From Pseudomonas umsongensis (lineage in GTDB: Bacteria; Pseudomonadota; Gammaproteobacteria; Pseudomonadales; Pseudomonadaceae): DNA of 64,000 bases. The position numbers and the translations under genes are program-made. Below, piece after piece: positions 24,401 through 33,670 of this stretch. Below the pieces are notes generated by a model that made no database searches, was not told where the DNA came from, and saw only the letters and a list, made by a program, of their open reading frames with translations. How positions within the stretch are numbered: the first letter of the stretch is position 1; each line of letters opens with the position of its first letter. The stretch is taken from positions 868,001-932,000 of the forward strand of contig NZ_NIWU01000002.1 in NCBI RefSeq assembly GCF_002236105.1. The letters are read 5' to 3'.

Positions 24401-27123
24401 ACCACGACGTGACCGTCTACGAAAAAGCCCTGGACCTGCACCAGGACGGCCAGGACCTGGCCCCCGGCAACGTGAATGGCAGCCAGCCGAACAGCCCGGT
24501 CGAAACCGCCAGCGGCACCCTGGTCGGCGCGGTTCACGGCGGCAGCGGTGCCATCACCTACAGCCTGCTCAGCAATGCCATCGGTACCTACGGCCAGCTG
24601 TTGCTACACCCCGACGGCAGCTACACCTACACCCTGACCTCACCGGCCAGCACCATGCCGCAGGCCAACGACGGCGGCAACACCCTGCACGAAAGCTTCA
24701 CCTACCAGGCCAAAGATGCCCAGGGCAATGTCGCCACCAGCACCATCGTGATCAACATCGTCGATGACATGCCCACCGCTAACATCGACCACACCTCGGT
24801 GGGAGAGGGCGGCTCCATCGGCGGCAATGTGCTGTGGAACGACAACGCGGGGGCCGACGGCCAGTTCGCCGGCGGCGGCGTGGTCGGCGTGCGTGCAGGC
24901 GGGGACACCTCGACCCCGGTGCATGGAGGCCTGAACAGCCAGATCAACGGCACCTACGGCTACCTGACCCTGGATGCCGCGGGCAACGCGCTGTACCACA
25001 GCTACCCGAACTCAGTGAGCGGCCCGGGTGCGAGCGACGTGTTCACCTACACCTTGCGTGACGGTGACGGTGACGAAAGCACCACCACCATCATCATCGA
25101 CGTGCACAACAGCTGCCTGGTCGCAGCCAGCGATCAGGACGTCACCGTGTACGAAAATGCCCTGGCCCAGCCGTGCAACACCGGCGAAATCGCCAGTGGC
25201 ACCCTGGTCGGTGCGGTCCATGGCGGCAGCGGCGCGATCACCTACAGCCTGGTCAGCAACGCCATCGGCACCTACGGCCAACTGCTGCTGCACCCCGATG
25301 GCAGTTACACCTACACCCTGACCTCACCGGCCAGCACCACACCGGCTGCCAACGATGGCGCCAACACCCTGCACGAAAGTTTTACCTACCAGGCCACCGA
25401 CGCCCTGGGCAACATCGCCACCAGCACTATCGTGGTCAACATCGTCGATGACGTACCGACCGCTATCGCCGATGCAACCTCGGTGGGAGAGGGCGGCTAC
25501 ATCGGCGGCAATGTGCTGTGGAACGACCACGTAGGAGCCGATGGCCAGTTCGCCGGCGGCGGCGTGGTCGGTGTGCGTGCCGGCGATGACACCTCAACCC
25601 CGGTGCATGGCGGCCTGAACAGCCAGATCAACGGCACCTACGGCTACCTGACTTTGGACGCAGCGGGCAACGCGCTGTACCACAGCTACCCGAACTCGGT
25701 CAGCGGCCCGGGCGCGAGCGACGTGTTCACCTACACCCTGCGCGATGGTGACGGTGACGAAAGCACCACCACCGTGACCATCGACGTGCACAACAGCAGC
25801 CTCGTGCCGTCCTGCGACAGCGACGTGACCGTCTACGCCAAAACCCTGAACCAGGACGGTCAGGACCTGATAGCCAAAGGCGCGGACTTTACCGGGACCC
25901 AACAGATCTACAGCCTGACCGGCAGCAATGCCGCCATTGCCCGCAGTGCGTTCGTCGCCAATACGGCAGCCATGACCGCAGTGCTGGTGGTCAGCGGAGC
26001 GCTTGGGTCCGTCAACGGCAACCACGACCATGACCTGATCACCGTCAATCTCAAGCAGGGAGAAACCCTCAACCTGGATCACAACCTCACAGCCGGGCAC
26101 ATCAGCCTGGAGTACTCGACCAATGATGGCGCCTACATCGCCATCGCTGACGACCAGACCATCACGGCGACCTCGGATGCGACCTATCACATCCACGTCA
26201 CCAGCCTCCCTGATGGTCCGGCCCCAAGTGCAAGTGCTGTTGAAAACTACCAGTTGAAGATGACCGTCGATTACTCCGGGGCCCACGACATGGCACCGGA
26301 CAACCATGACACCTACAGCGCCAGCGATAACCATGGCGGCAGCGACATCAGCTACCAGGATGGCCACACCCTCACCGGGACAGCGGGGGATGACACGCTG
26401 GTAGCCGGCAATGGCGACGCCATCATCCATGCCGGTGACGGCAATGACTTGCTGTACAGCGGCCTTGGCAACGATCTGCTCGATGGTGGTACGGGCATCG
26501 ACACCGCCAGTTATGCCCACGCCACTGCCGGCGTCACGGTCAATCTCGGCGAGACCGGCGCACAGGACACCTTCGGTGCCGGCACTGACACCTTGACCGC
26601 CATCGAAAACCTGACCGGCTCCAACTTCAATGATGCCCTCACGGGAGACAACAACGGCAACCTCATCACCGGCGGCCTGGGCAACGACGTGCTCAACGGC
26701 GAGGGTGGCGACGACTTCCTGATCGGCGGGTTGGGCAACAACTCCCTGACCGGCGGCAGCGGCGCCGATACCTTCCAGTGGCTCAACGGCAACAGCGGCC
26801 ACGACGTCATCACCGACTTTACGCCGGGGGCCGACAAGCTCGACCTGTCGCAACTGCTGCAAGGGGAGAACAGTACCGCCGCCTCACTGGACGACTACCT
26901 GCACTTCACCGTCAGCGGCAGCGGCGCTTCTCTGGTGACCAGCATCGACGTCAGTGCCATGGCTGGCGCGGCGCCGAACCAGACCATCGACCTGGCGGGT
27001 GTCAACCTGGCCAGTCACTATGGGGTGACGCCGGGGGCGGGCGGGGTCATCGGCGGCGCGGACACGGCCACCATCATCAACGGTATGCTCAATGACCACT
27101 CGCTGAAGGTGGATACCGTGTGA
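21469..27123 (+). CDS. Large RTX biofilm adhesin with retention module and LapG site (LapA/MapA type)
   Basis: The 1884-residue surface adhesin is exported by type I secretion and held in the outer-membrane pore. The start is ATG 21469, with GGAGGG seven bases upstream; there is no signal peptide, as expected. Residues 1-110 form the retention module (opening MATLIGIVSKVIGQVFAVAG), and TAAG at 115-118 in AIAAGDDPTQTAEATAAG matches the LapG cleavage site of LapA. A Pro-rich linker (about 181-228) leads to Ig/cadherin-like modules, including near-identical 244-residue repeats (about 621-1444). RTX calcium repeats (GGxGxDxLxG type, about 1629-1794) and a secretion signal end the protein. It is much shorter than LapA of P. 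fluorescens Pf0-1, so I leave the name open. Confidence 0.93.
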   Translation: MATLIGIVSKVIGQVFAVAGDGTRRVLIEGDRLFAGDQLVTGAEGAVAVHLQNGQELTLGRGSSLQMTAQLLAHSSPHVETAEATTPSQAQLTDVEQLQKAIAAGDDPTQTAEATAAGPGSTEPADGAQGGGHSFVMLEEVGGRVEPTIGFPTAGFNGIPEFPLARHDGDNNSDNAEPAPLITPPVVTLPEVPSSEVTPPAVIPPDVTPPVVTPPEVLPPVITPPVNHPVILDGLSVESGELTVNEANLPDGSASNPAALTQNGTFTVTAPDGLTSLSIGGIAVISAGVANGFPQSIITPLGSTLTITGYNPTTGVVSYSYTLNDNENHSSGDGTQLSEHFTVIAGDSNGDSATGSLDVTIVDDMPKANDDNNLDTASETRLTLEGSVLGNDVQGADRVAIGPNSGPITPGTFIGTYGTLVLNANGTYTYTLNPGDADFKALHAGGNGTETFTYTLTDADGDTSTANLVLNVHNNDDGVTLGGLDVAGGELTVYEKNLMYGSDPDAPALTQHGTFTVIAPDGLQSLSISGVSIISGGVVQPLPISGSTWLGSTLTVTGFDPATGVVSYSYTLNYTETHPNADGANSVSENFEVIAIDADGSEARGEINVKIVDDLPTAKPDATSVVEGGTVTGNVLWNDVGGADGSGGGVVGVRAGADTSTPVHGGLNSQINGTYGYLTLDAAGNAVYHSYPNSVSGPGASDVFTYTLRDADGDESTTTVTIDVHNSCLVAASDQDVTVYEKALDLHQDGQDLAPGSVNGSQPSSAGETASGTLVGSVHGASGAITYSLLSNAIGTYGQLLLNSDGSYTYTLTSPASTMPQVNDGANTLHESFTYQVTDSQGNVATSTIVINIVDDVPIATPDIASVGEGGYIGGNVLWNDHVGADGQFAGGGVVGVRAGDDTSTPVHGGLNSQINGTYGYLTLDAAGNAVYHSYPNSVSGPGASDVFTYTLRDADGDESTTTVTIDVHNSCFVATSDHDVTVYEKALDLHQDGQDLAPGNVNGSQPNSPVETASGTLVGAVHGGSGAITYSLLSNAIGTYGQLLLHPDGSYTYTLTSPASTMPQANDGGNTLHESFTYQAKDAQGNVATSTIVINIVDDMPTANIDHTSVGEGGSIGGNVLWNDNAGADGQFAGGGVVGVRAGGDTSTPVHGGLNSQINGTYGYLTLDAAGNALYHSYPNSVSGPGASDVFTYTLRDGDGDESTTTIIIDVHNSCLVAASDQDVTVYENALAQPCNTGEIASGTLVGAVHGGSGAITYSLVSNAIGTYGQLLLHPDGSYTYTLTSPASTTPAANDGANTLHESFTYQATDALGNIATSTIVVNIVDDVPTAIADATSVGEGGYIGGNVLWNDHVGADGQFAGGGVVGVRAGDDTSTPVHGGLNSQINGTYGYLTLDAAGNALYHSYPNSVSGPGASDVFTYTLRDGDGDESTTTVTIDVHNSSLVPSCDSDVTVYAKTLNQDGQDLIAKGADFTGTQQIYSLTGSNAAIARSAFVANTAAMTAVLVVSGALGSVNGNHDHDLITVNLKQGETLNLDHNLTAGHISLEYSTNDGAYIAIADDQTITATSDATYHIHVTSLPDGPAPSASAVENYQLKMTVDYSGAHDMAPDNHDTYSASDNHGGSDISYQDGHTLTGTAGDDTLVAGNGDAIIHAGDGNDLLYSGLGNDLLDGGTGIDTASYAHATAGVTVNLGETGAQDTFGAGTDTLTAIENLTGSNFNDALTGDNNGNLITGGLGNDVLNGEGGDDFLIGGLGNNSLTGGSGADTFQWLNGNSGHDVITDFTPGADKLDLSQLLQGENSTAASLDDYLHFTVSGSGASLVTSIDVSAMAGAAPNQTIDLAGVNLASHYGVTPGAGGVIGGADTATIINGMLNDHSLKVDTV
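23330..25800 (+). repeat. Near-identical tandem repeats inside the adhesin gene
   Basis: A 732-base unit (244 residues) recurs with the element GGCGGCCTGAACAGCCAGAT at 23461, 24193, 24925 (one change) and 25609. The spacings are 732, 732 and 684 bases, the last being short by 16 residues in the EKALDLHQDGQDLAPG region. The fourth copy is only the first half of the unit. Conservation at the DNA level suggests recent duplication or gene conversion. Confidence 0.9.
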
Positions 27124-27161
27124 CCTGAAACCGCAATGAAAAACTGGTTGAACGCCGATAT

Positions 27162-27267
27162 CCCTGTAGGAGCGAGCATGCTCGCGATGGACGTCAACGA
27201 TGACGCGGGGATCCTGGATGCACGCGGTGCACTTGAGATCATCGCGAGCATGCTCGCTCCTACAGGG
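27162..27267. repeat. REPIN-like inverted pair, family A
   Basis: Inverted copies of CCTGTAGGAGCGAGCATGCT, a variant with TAGGAGCGAGCATGCTCGC, lie between the convergent adhesin gene and lapD. Confidence 0.9.
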
Positions 27268-27275
27268 GATAAGCC

Positions 27276-27317
27276 CAAAAAACCACAGTCCCTGTGCAAG
27301 GGGCTGCGGTTTTTTCT
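27276..27317. terminator. Bidirectional terminator between the adhesin gene and lapD
   Basis: An imperfect hairpin with AAAACCACAG on one arm and CTGCGGTTTT on the other has an A run before and a T run after it, so it can end transcription in both directions. It sits between the convergent stops at 27123 and 27337. Confidence 0.85.
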
Positions 27318-27336
27318 GTGTGCGAACCTTTGCAAA

Positions 27337-29277
27337 TCACATCGGCAGCGGCTGTCCGATCAAACGCCCCATCACGCCATGTACCCCCAGTGCCTTGATC
27401 GTTTCCAGCTCGCCTTGGGTTTCCACTCTCTCGGCTATCAAGGGTAAGTCGATGCTGTGGGTCGTGCGGCAAATCGCCTCGATGAACAACTGTTTGTCGG
27501 TCTCCTCATCGATGCCACGGATATAGGCCCCGTCGATTTTAAGGTACGCCAATCCCAGTTGAGTGAGGTTGCCAATCTGGCTGAAATGACCGCCAAAATG
27601 CTGCAACCCGATACGGTAACCGGTGTCGAGCAGGCTGTGGCTCAAGCGTTGCAACTGGTCCGGCGGCGGCAGTTGGCGCTCATCGATTTCCAGGGTCAGC
27701 AAGGGCGCCAGTTCCGGCAGGGATTCGAGCATGTCGAGGATCAGTTGCACCTGCGCCTGATCGCGCAAGGTGCTGCCGGACAGGCTCAACGCCAGGGGCA
27801 AACGGTTGATGATGAGGTATTCGAGGGTGGCTTCAAGCATCGCCAGGTCGAATCGCGCCGACCAGCCAAAACGCTCGATCCACGGCAAGAACTGGCCGGC
27901 GGCAATCGCTTCGCCCTGTGGATCGAGCAGGCGTGCGAGGACTTTGTGATGCAGCACCTGGTGGGTGTCGGCGCATTGCACCACCGGTTGGAAATACAAC
28001 TGCAGTTTACCTTCGTTCAGGGCGTCGTCGAGCCAGGCATGCCAGTGCTGTTGTGCCAGCTTTGGCGCACTGTCGCTACGGCCCAACACGGCCCAGGGGC
28101 GCTCGGGATGCTGCCGGGCTTCGTTCAGTGCCTGGTCCAGTTGATGCAGTACGTGGCTTGCCGGATCGCCGGGGTGGAAGGCGACGATGCCCAGATGGGC
28201 GACAGGCATGCAATCACTTTCACCGGTCAGGCGCAGGTTCTCCAGGGTGGCGCTGATCTCGGCGGCCAGGCGTGTTGCATCCTCGGTATCGAGGTCCGGT
28301 GCCATCAGGCTGAATTCGCCCCCGCGATTGCGTGCTGCCAGCCAGGTGCGACGTTGCGGAACTTGAGTCAGGCGCTTGAGCAATTCGCCGACCGCGCGGA
28401 TCAACGCATCGGTGCGCTGCCCGCCGAGGCGTTGATTGAGGCCGGCCAGGTCGTTTAGCCGTAGCATCAGCAGGTGACCGTCGCCATTTTGCTCGGTGAC
28501 CAGTAATTGATCGGCCAGTTGTTCGTCGAGCAATCGCCGGTTGGCCAGCCCTGTCAGGCTGTCCTGATAGGATTCGTTGAGCAGTTTTTCACTGCGCGCA
28601 GCCTCTTCGGCGAACAACGTCTTGAGTTTCTCGACCATCTGGTTCATCGCCAGCACTACACGTTTCAATTCCGGTGTGCGCGGTAGCGTCGGCAAGCTGA
28701 GAAACTCGCGTTTGCTGATGGCTTCGGCCTGGCGGACCATGCTGTCGAGCGGACGAAATTGTCGACGCAGCAACCAGCCGCCGAACACCGCACTGAGCAG
28801 CCCGCAGAGCAACAGCCAGACAAGACTGCCCAGTGTGCTGTCCCAGAGTTTGGCCAGGGCGAATTGTGGATTGCTCAACACCTCGACCCGCGCCACCTGT
28901 TGCCAGCCCCGGGTGATCAGTGCATCGCCACCCTCGGGACGCAAATCAACCAGGTTGACGAACCAGCCAGGCACGCCATCGATTTGTTCAGGGTTGCTGC
29001 GCTGCACCAACACCTGCCGATTCTCGAGGTGGGTGACGCGGATATCGCTGAAATAGCCACTGTCGAAAATCGAACTGACCATCAACTCCATCATGGCCGG
29101 GTCGTCGATTTGTGTGGTCAAGGTCAGGCCCAGGGCGGTTGCGGCGTCCTGGGCGTGGGCGCGCAACTGCCCAAGCGTCTGCTCGCGAGAACTTTCCAGG
29201 CTGGCATAAAAACTGCCGCTGAAGGCCACCAGCAAGAACAGGCAGATGGCGAGAAACAACTGGTTGCGCAGTTTCAT
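27337..29277 (-). CDS. lapD: Inner-membrane c-di-GMP receptor controlling LapG
   Basis: LapD binds c-di-GMP in the cytoplasm and then traps the protease LapG in the periplasm, so the adhesin stays on the cell. The 646-residue protein has an N-terminal helix, a periplasmic LapD/MoxY domain with GW at residues 124-125 (the Trp that plugs LapG in Pf0-1 is W125), a second helix (about 150-170), a HAMP domain, then GGDEF and EAL domains. The GGDEF motif reads RGGEF (318-322) and EAL reads KVL (445-447), so neither should be active, as in known LapD. I use ATG 29277 with GGAG six bases upstream. It follows lapG by 22 bases. Confidence 0.96.
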   Translation of the reverse strand: MKLRNQLFLAICLFLLVAFSGSFYASLESSREQTLGQLRAHAQDAATALGLTLTTQIDDPAMMELMVSSIFDSGYFSDIRVTHLENRQVLVQRSNPEQIDGVPGWFVNLVDLRPEGGDALITRGWQQVARVEVLSNPQFALAKLWDSTLGSLVWLLLCGLLSAVFGGWLLRRQFRPLDSMVRQAEAISKREFLSLPTLPRTPELKRVVLAMNQMVEKLKTLFAEEAARSEKLLNESYQDSLTGLANRRLLDEQLADQLLVTEQNGDGHLLMLRLNDLAGLNQRLGGQRTDALIRAVGELLKRLTQVPQRRTWLAARNRGGEFSLMAPDLDTEDATRLAAEISATLENLRLTGESDCMPVAHLGIVAFHPGDPASHVLHQLDQALNEARQHPERPWAVLGRSDSAPKLAQQHWHAWLDDALNEGKLQLYFQPVVQCADTHQVLHHKVLARLLDPQGEAIAAGQFLPWIERFGWSARFDLAMLEATLEYLIINRLPLALSLSGSTLRDQAQVQLILDMLESLPELAPLLTLEIDERQLPPPDQLQRLSHSLLDTGYRIGLQHFGGHFSQIGNLTQLGLAYLKIDGAYIRGIDEETDKQLFIEAICRTTHSIDLPLIAERVETQGELETIKALGVHGVMGRLIGQPLPM

Positions 29278-29299
29278 CAAGCGCTCCTTGGCGTGGCGG

Positions 29300-30007
29300 C
29301 TAACCGTCGCCCACGGCGAATCCTTCGGCTTGCATTTTTTGCAAGACATCTTGCCAGCGAGACAACTTTTTCGAGTCGCCGCTGCGCTGGCTACCAGGCT
29401 TGCCGGGCAGGTAAAGGCCTTCGGCGTTGAACGCATACACCGGCAACAGGTCCTTGCGCTGCGAAGCGGGGCGAATTTCGCCGATCAGGTTGTCGAGCAC
29501 CAGCGGTTCGGCGCCGGGGCTGCTGTAATAAGTCAGCACCATGTGCGCCTGGTTTTGGGTCAGGGCCTTCACATAGGTAATGCGCAGCTTGTCGCTGGGA
29601 ATGCCCAGCTGGCGCAGGCTGAAATATTTCGCCAGGGCGTAGTCTTCGCAATCGCCGGCGGCCTTGATCAGCGCCTCGACCGGCGTGGCCCAGTAATCAT
29701 TCTGGTGCCAGATGCGAGCATCGTCCTGGAAATCCAGCTGCTGGTTGAAGTAGCGATTCACCGCCTTCAATTGCTCCTGCTCGGGCAGGTTGCGTTCGCC
29801 TTGCAGCATTTCACTCCAGGACTGGATACGTCCCTGTGTCGGTCCCAGGCGGGCATAACGCTTTTCGGCGGTTTGCGCGATCTGCGCGAAATCCCAGCGG
29901 GGCCAGGCACTGCCAGGTACAACCAAAGGAAAACTGACCAGCAACAGCCATGCGCCAAACCGAAGTCGGAATGTTGACCATTCTGGACCACCCGGACTTC
30001 GTGGCAT
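29300..30007 (-). CDS. lapG: Periplasmic cysteine protease that releases the adhesin
   Basis: LapG is a calcium-dependent transglutaminase-like cysteine protease that cuts the adhesin after its retention module. The 235-residue protein has an N-terminal signal helix (LRFGAWLLLVSFPLVV) and the catalytic set C120 (in AAGDCEDYALAKY), H155 (NQAHMVLTYY) and D172 (LVLDNL). D119 and E121 beside the Cys match the calcium-binding residues of LapG. The ATG at 30007 has only a weak ribosome site and a downstream start near the signal helix is possible. It heads a lapG-lapD pair on the opposite strand to the adhesin gene, which carries its TAAG target. Confidence 0.95.
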   Translation of the reverse strand: MPRSPGGPEWSTFRLRFGAWLLLVSFPLVVPGSAWPRWDFAQIAQTAEKRYARLGPTQGRIQSWSEMLQGERNLPEQEQLKAVNRYFNQQLDFQDDARIWHQNDYWATPVEALIKAAGDCEDYALAKYFSLRQLGIPSDKLRITYVKALTQNQAHMVLTYYSSPGAEPLVLDNLIGEIRPASQRKDLLPVYAFNAEGLYLPGKPGSQRSGDSKKLSRWQDVLQKMQAEGFAVGDG

Positions 30008-30086
30008 GCCTGGCTGCTCGAATGCAGAGAGATGAAGTCTAGGTGGTGGTTGGGTAGGCGTCGACCCTTGGGCGGGGGAGTAGCCG

Positions 30087-30482
30087 TCAGGATTTACGCA
30101 GGGTTTTCTGCCGAAGGATGTACAGGGTCACCAACACCGCACTGGTCAGCATGAACCCTCGGGCCCAAGGCATTGGCACCAGGTAGCAGGAGAACAGGAT
30201 GCTGGTCCACATCAGGCCGATGGCGTAGACCTTGCCCTTGAGCGGAATGCCGTTACCCTCGAGGTAGTCACGGATCCACGGCCCGAGCCGCGGGTGCCCC
30301 ACCAGCCAATGATAGAAACGCGGAGAACTGCGGGCGAAGCAGGCTGCTGCCAGCAACAGGAAGGGCGTGGTGGGCAACACCGGCAGGAAAATCCCGAGCA
30401 CCCCCAGCGCTACGCTCAGCCAGCCGATAGCCAGCAGCACGTAGCGCAACATCAGGGAGCGGTTGCCTATGGGGTTGTCCAT
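30087..30482 (-). CDS. DUF454 (YbaN-like) inner-membrane protein
   Basis: The 131-residue protein has three to four membrane helices and the DUF454 signature LPTTPFLLLAAACFARSSPRFYHWL with GPWIRDYLEG after it. The family is widespread in proteobacteria and has no proven function. ATG 30482 is used; AAGG stands eight bases upstream, while the codon at 30488 is TTG. It lies 10 bases downstream of the YecA-family gene on the same strand, so they are probably one transcript. Confidence 0.88.
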   Translation of the reverse strand: MDNPIGNRSLMLRYVLLAIGWLSVALGVLGIFLPVLPTTPFLLLAAACFARSSPRFYHWLVGHPRLGPWIRDYLEGNGIPLKGKVYAIGLMWTSILFSCYLVPMPWARGFMLTSAVLVTLYILRQKTLRKS

Positions 30483-30492
30483 AGGCAAAACC

Positions 30493-31080
30493 TTAGTGGT
30501 GACGTGGCTTGAGGATCGCCGGTTTCTCGTCCGGTGCGTTGCACAGCAGGTACAGCGCGGTCAGGGCTTCCGGGATCTGCACGATCATGTCGTCCATCAG
30601 GTTGGCGTCCGCGGCAATGTCGGAGAATTCCGGTTGCTCGTCGAACAGGCCCGAACCGACCATGATCGGCAGCAGCATTTCGCTGACTTCGTCTTCGGCG
30701 GTTTCGAACCAGGCTTCTTCGCGCAGGAATACGCCTTCCATGAAACCGATGCACCAGCCGCGCAGGTCGGAATCGTCCGGGTCTTCGCCCAGGTCCAGGT
30801 CGCACGGCAGCTCGAACTCTTCATCGGAGGCCAGTTGACGGGCGATGTGGGCTTTAAGGCCGATCAGCGTGGCTTCGATCTCTTCGCGCTGGGCTTCGCT
30901 ACTGTAATGCGGCTCTTCAGCGAAGAGGGCATCGATCCATTCACGATCGGGAACGACTTCGGAACAGATCGACAGCGCGGTGAGGTAGCCGTGGGCGGCC
31001 ACGTAGTCCAGCGCCTCGTCATGCAGTTCATCGGCGTCGAGGAAGACTTGCAGGCGGGTTAGTTGCTCAGCGAAGGACAT
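30493..31080 (-). CDS. YecA/YgfB-family (UPF0149) protein
   Basis: The 195-residue acidic cytoplasmic protein matches the YecA/YgfB family, helical proteins with the motif LRGWCIGFMEGVFLREEAWF in the middle. The usual zinc-binding SEC-C tail is absent: the C-terminus ends ILKPRHH. Family members are linked to protein quality control and, for YgfB in Pseudomonas, to gene regulation, but the role here is unknown. ATG 31080 is chosen since GGTAG lies upstream and the sequence before it has no family likeness. The gene is followed by the ybaN-like gene. Confidence 0.85.
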   Translation of the reverse strand: MSFAEQLTRLQVFLDADELHDEALDYVAAHGYLTALSICSEVVPDREWIDALFAEEPHYSSEAQREEIEATLIGLKAHIARQLASDEEFELPCDLDLGEDPDDSDLRGWCIGFMEGVFLREEAWFETAEDEVSEMLLPIMVGSGLFDEQPEFSDIAADANLMDDMIVQIPEALTALYLLCNAPDEKPAILKPRHH

Positions 31081-31185
31081 TAAAGGGCTACCTTGGGGAA
31101 TATTCGATGCGGGAATTCTAGGCCTTCTTGAGCGCTTGGGCCAGCCGCACGGCATATTTGCACCCTAATGGACACCGCATTTCCC

Positions 31186-31266
31186 GTAGGAGCTGCCGCA
31201 GGCTGCGATCTTTTGATCTTGCTTGCAAAAAAACAAATTCAAAAGATCGCAGCCTGCGGCAGCTCC
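31186..31266. repeat. REPIN-like inverted pair, family B
   Basis: Inverted copies of the family B unit lie in the 390-base divergent interval before recQ (31081-31470). Apart from a TATACT hexamer near 31325 I see no other feature in that interval. Confidence 0.88.
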
Positions 31267-31470
31267 ACATAGAACTCATGTTGATTCCCTCTTCTCAGTG
31301 GCGCCCTTTGCCGGACAGGGGTCGGGTATACTCGCGCGTTTTGTGATGCCCTGCTGGCTTCGCGGCTCGAATACACAGGGTCATGCAATCTGTACTTACT
31401 ATTTGTCGGTGCAAAGTTGCGGGTCCTGTACCAGCCTTGCAGGGATGTTTCGGTGATTTTTGGAGTTTTT

Positions 31471-33597
31471 ATGCTCGAACAGGCTCAGCGCGTCCTCAAG
31501 GACATCTTCGGCTACGACAGTTTCCGTGGCCGCCAGGGTGCAATCATTGAGCGCGTGGCCAGTGGCGGCGATGCCCTGGTCCTGATGCCTACCGGGGGTG
31601 GTAAATCCCTGTGCTTCCAGGTGCCGGCGCTGTTGCGCGATGGCCTGGCGGTCGTGGTTTCGCCGTTGATCGCGCTGATGGATGATCAGGTCGCGACCCT
31701 CGAAGAGCTCGGTGTGGCCGCTGCGGCATTGAACTCAACGCTCAGTGCCGAACAACAGCGTGACCTGGCGGCAAGGATCCGGCGCGGCGAGGTGAAAATG
31801 CTCTACCTCGCACCCGAGCGTCTGGTCCAGCCGCGCATGCTGAGCTTCCTGCAAGGGCTGGATATCTCGCTGTTCGCCATCGACGAAGCCCATTGCGTGT
31901 CCCAATGGGGCCATGACTTTCGACCGGAATACCTGCAATTGGGCCAGTTGGCGGAACTGTTCCCCGACGTCCCGCGCATCGCCCTGACCGCCACCGCCGA
32001 CAAGCGGACCCGCGAAGAGATCGTCACACGCCTGCACCTGCAGGACGCCGAGCGCTTCCTGTCGAGCTTCGACCGGCCGAACATCTTTTATCGCATCGTG
32101 CCCAAGGAACAGCCGCGCAAGCAGTTGTTGGCGTTTCTCGCCGAGCGTCGCAGCGATGCCGGCATCGTCTATTGCCTGTCGCGCAAGAAAGTCGAGGAAG
32201 TGGCCGCGTTCCTCACTGAACAAGGTTTCCCGGCGCTGCCGTATCACGCCGGCCTGCCCAACGATCTGCGCGCTCACAACCAGAAGCGCTTCCTCAACGA
32301 GGAAGGCCTGATCATGGTCGCGACCGTGGCCTTTGGCATGGGCATCGACAAACCCAACGTGCGCTTTGTCGCTCACCTCGACTTGCCAAAGTCGCTTGAG
32401 GCCTATTACCAGGAAACCGGACGCGGCGGCCGTGACGGTTTGCCGGCCGACGCCTGGATGGCCTACGGCCTGCAAGATGTGGTGATGCTCAAGCAAATGT
32501 TGCAGAACTCCGAAGGCGACGAACGCCACAAGCGTCTGGAGCAACACAAGCTCGATGCCATGCTGTCGCTGTGCGAGGAAACCCGCTGCCGTCGCCAGAC
32601 ATTGCTGGCCTACTTTGACGAAGAAATGCCCGAGCCCTGCGGGCATTGCGACAACTGTGTCGACGGCGTGCAAACCTGGGACGCCACAGAGCCCGCCCGC
32701 CAGGCGCTGTCGGCGATCTACCGGACAGGCCAGCGCTACGGTGTCGGACACCTGGTGGATGTCTTGCTGGGCAAGGACAACGAAAAGGTGCGCAACTTCG
32801 GGCATCAGCACCTCTCGGTGTACGGAGTCGGCAAGGCGATGGCCGAAGGCGAGTGGCGTTCGTTGTTCCGCCAGTTGGTTGCCCGCGGCCTGGCCGACAT
32901 CGATCTGGAAGGCTATGGCGGCCTGCGCCTGAGCGACACGTGCCGGCCATTGCTCAAAGGCGAAGTGACCCTGGAGCTGCGTCGCGACCTGAAGGCGCAA
33001 ACCACAGCCAAGAGCAGCAAGAGCCAGGCGAGCCAGCTCGTCCGGGGCGAAGAGCGCGAACAGTGGGAAGCCCTGCGTGCCCTGCGCCGCAAGTTGGCCG
33101 AAGAACATGGCGTACCGCCGTACGTCATTTTTCCCGACTCGACCTTGCTGGAAATGCTGCGTAGCCAGCCCACCTCGCTGGCGCAAATGGCCCGTGTCAG
33201 TGGCGTCGGTGCGCGCAAGCTGGAGCGTTATGGCGAGGCTTTCCTCGAAGTCCTCGGTGGCCAGGCCGAAGCACCGAAAGTGGTGGCAGACCTACGCCAC
33301 GAGCTGATCTCCCTGGCGCGTGCCGGCATGACGCCGTTGCAGATCGCCGGGCAGCTGCAATGCTCGGAAAAGAACGTCTACACCATGCTCGCCGAAGCCA
33401 TTGGCAAACAGCAGCTGTCACTGGAACAGGCGCTGGATCTACCGGAGGACTTGATGGGCGAAGTCCAGGATGCGTTCCTCGACGGTGAGGGCGAACTGCC
33501 ACCTGTGTCGGAAATTTCCGCGCTGTTTGCCGGTCGGGTGCCGGAAGGGGTTTTGTACTGTATTCGCGCCGCCCTGCAGTCCGAATTTGAACTTTGA
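31471..33597 (+). CDS. recQ: ATP-dependent DNA helicase RecQ
   Basis: RecQ unwinds DNA 3' to 5' and acts in the RecF recombination pathway and in replication fork repair. The 708-residue protein has the helicase motifs in order: Walker [13 protein letters not shown] (about 39-50), [41 protein letters not shown]; then the zinc site CEETRCRRQ to CGHCDNC, a winged-helix RQC domain, and an HRDC domain near residues 535-610 ([20 protein letters not shown]). The tail has an additional helical domain. ATG 31471 follows GGAG by five bases. It is a single gene with no apparent partner, followed by a weak AGCCTTG/CAAGGCT hairpin at 33637-33658. Confidence 0.97.
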   Translation: MLEQAQRVLKDIFGYDSFRGRQGAIIERVASGGDALVLMPTGGGKSLCFQVPALLRDGLAVVVSPLIALMDDQVATLEELGVAAAALNSTLSAEQQRDLAARIRRGEVKMLYLAPERLVQPRMLSFLQGLDISLFAIDEAHCVSQWGHDFRPEYLQLGQLAELFPDVPRIALTATADKRTREEIVTRLHLQDAERFLSSFDRPNIFYRIVPKEQPRKQLLAFLAERRSDAGIVYCLSRKKVEEVAAFLTEQGFPALPYHAGLPNDLRAHNQKRFLNEEGLIMVATVAFGMGIDKPNVRFVAHLDLPKSLEAYYQETGRGGRDGLPADAWMAYGLQDVVMLKQMLQNSEGDERHKRLEQHKLDAMLSLCEETRCRRQTLLAYFDEEMPEPCGHCDNCVDGVQTWDATEPARQALSAIYRTGQRYGVGHLVDVLLGKDNEKVRNFGHQHLSVYGVGKAMAEGEWRSLFRQLVARGLADIDLEGYGGLRLSDTCRPLLKGEVTLELRRDLKAQTTAKSSKSQASQLVRGEEREQWEALRALRRKLAEEHGVPPYVIFPDSTLLEMLRSQPTSLAQMARVSGVGARKLERYGEAFLEVLGGQAEAPKVVADLRHELISLARAGMTPLQIAGQLQCSEKNVYTMLAEAIGKQQLSLEQALDLPEDLMGEVQDAFLDGEGELPPVSEISALFAGRVPEGVLYCIRAALQSEFEL

Positions 33598-33670
33598 GCG
33601 CCCGGTCCCGCTGATGTAACGATTCAGTACAGAACAAGCCTTGCCTCCAGCCAAGGCTCATGCTTAGCTG

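Noticed and set aside
22174..26862. Long minus-strand frames inside the adhesin gene (563 and 422 codons)
   Set aside because: They are repetitive mirror products of the repeated adhesin DNA, with no start signals.
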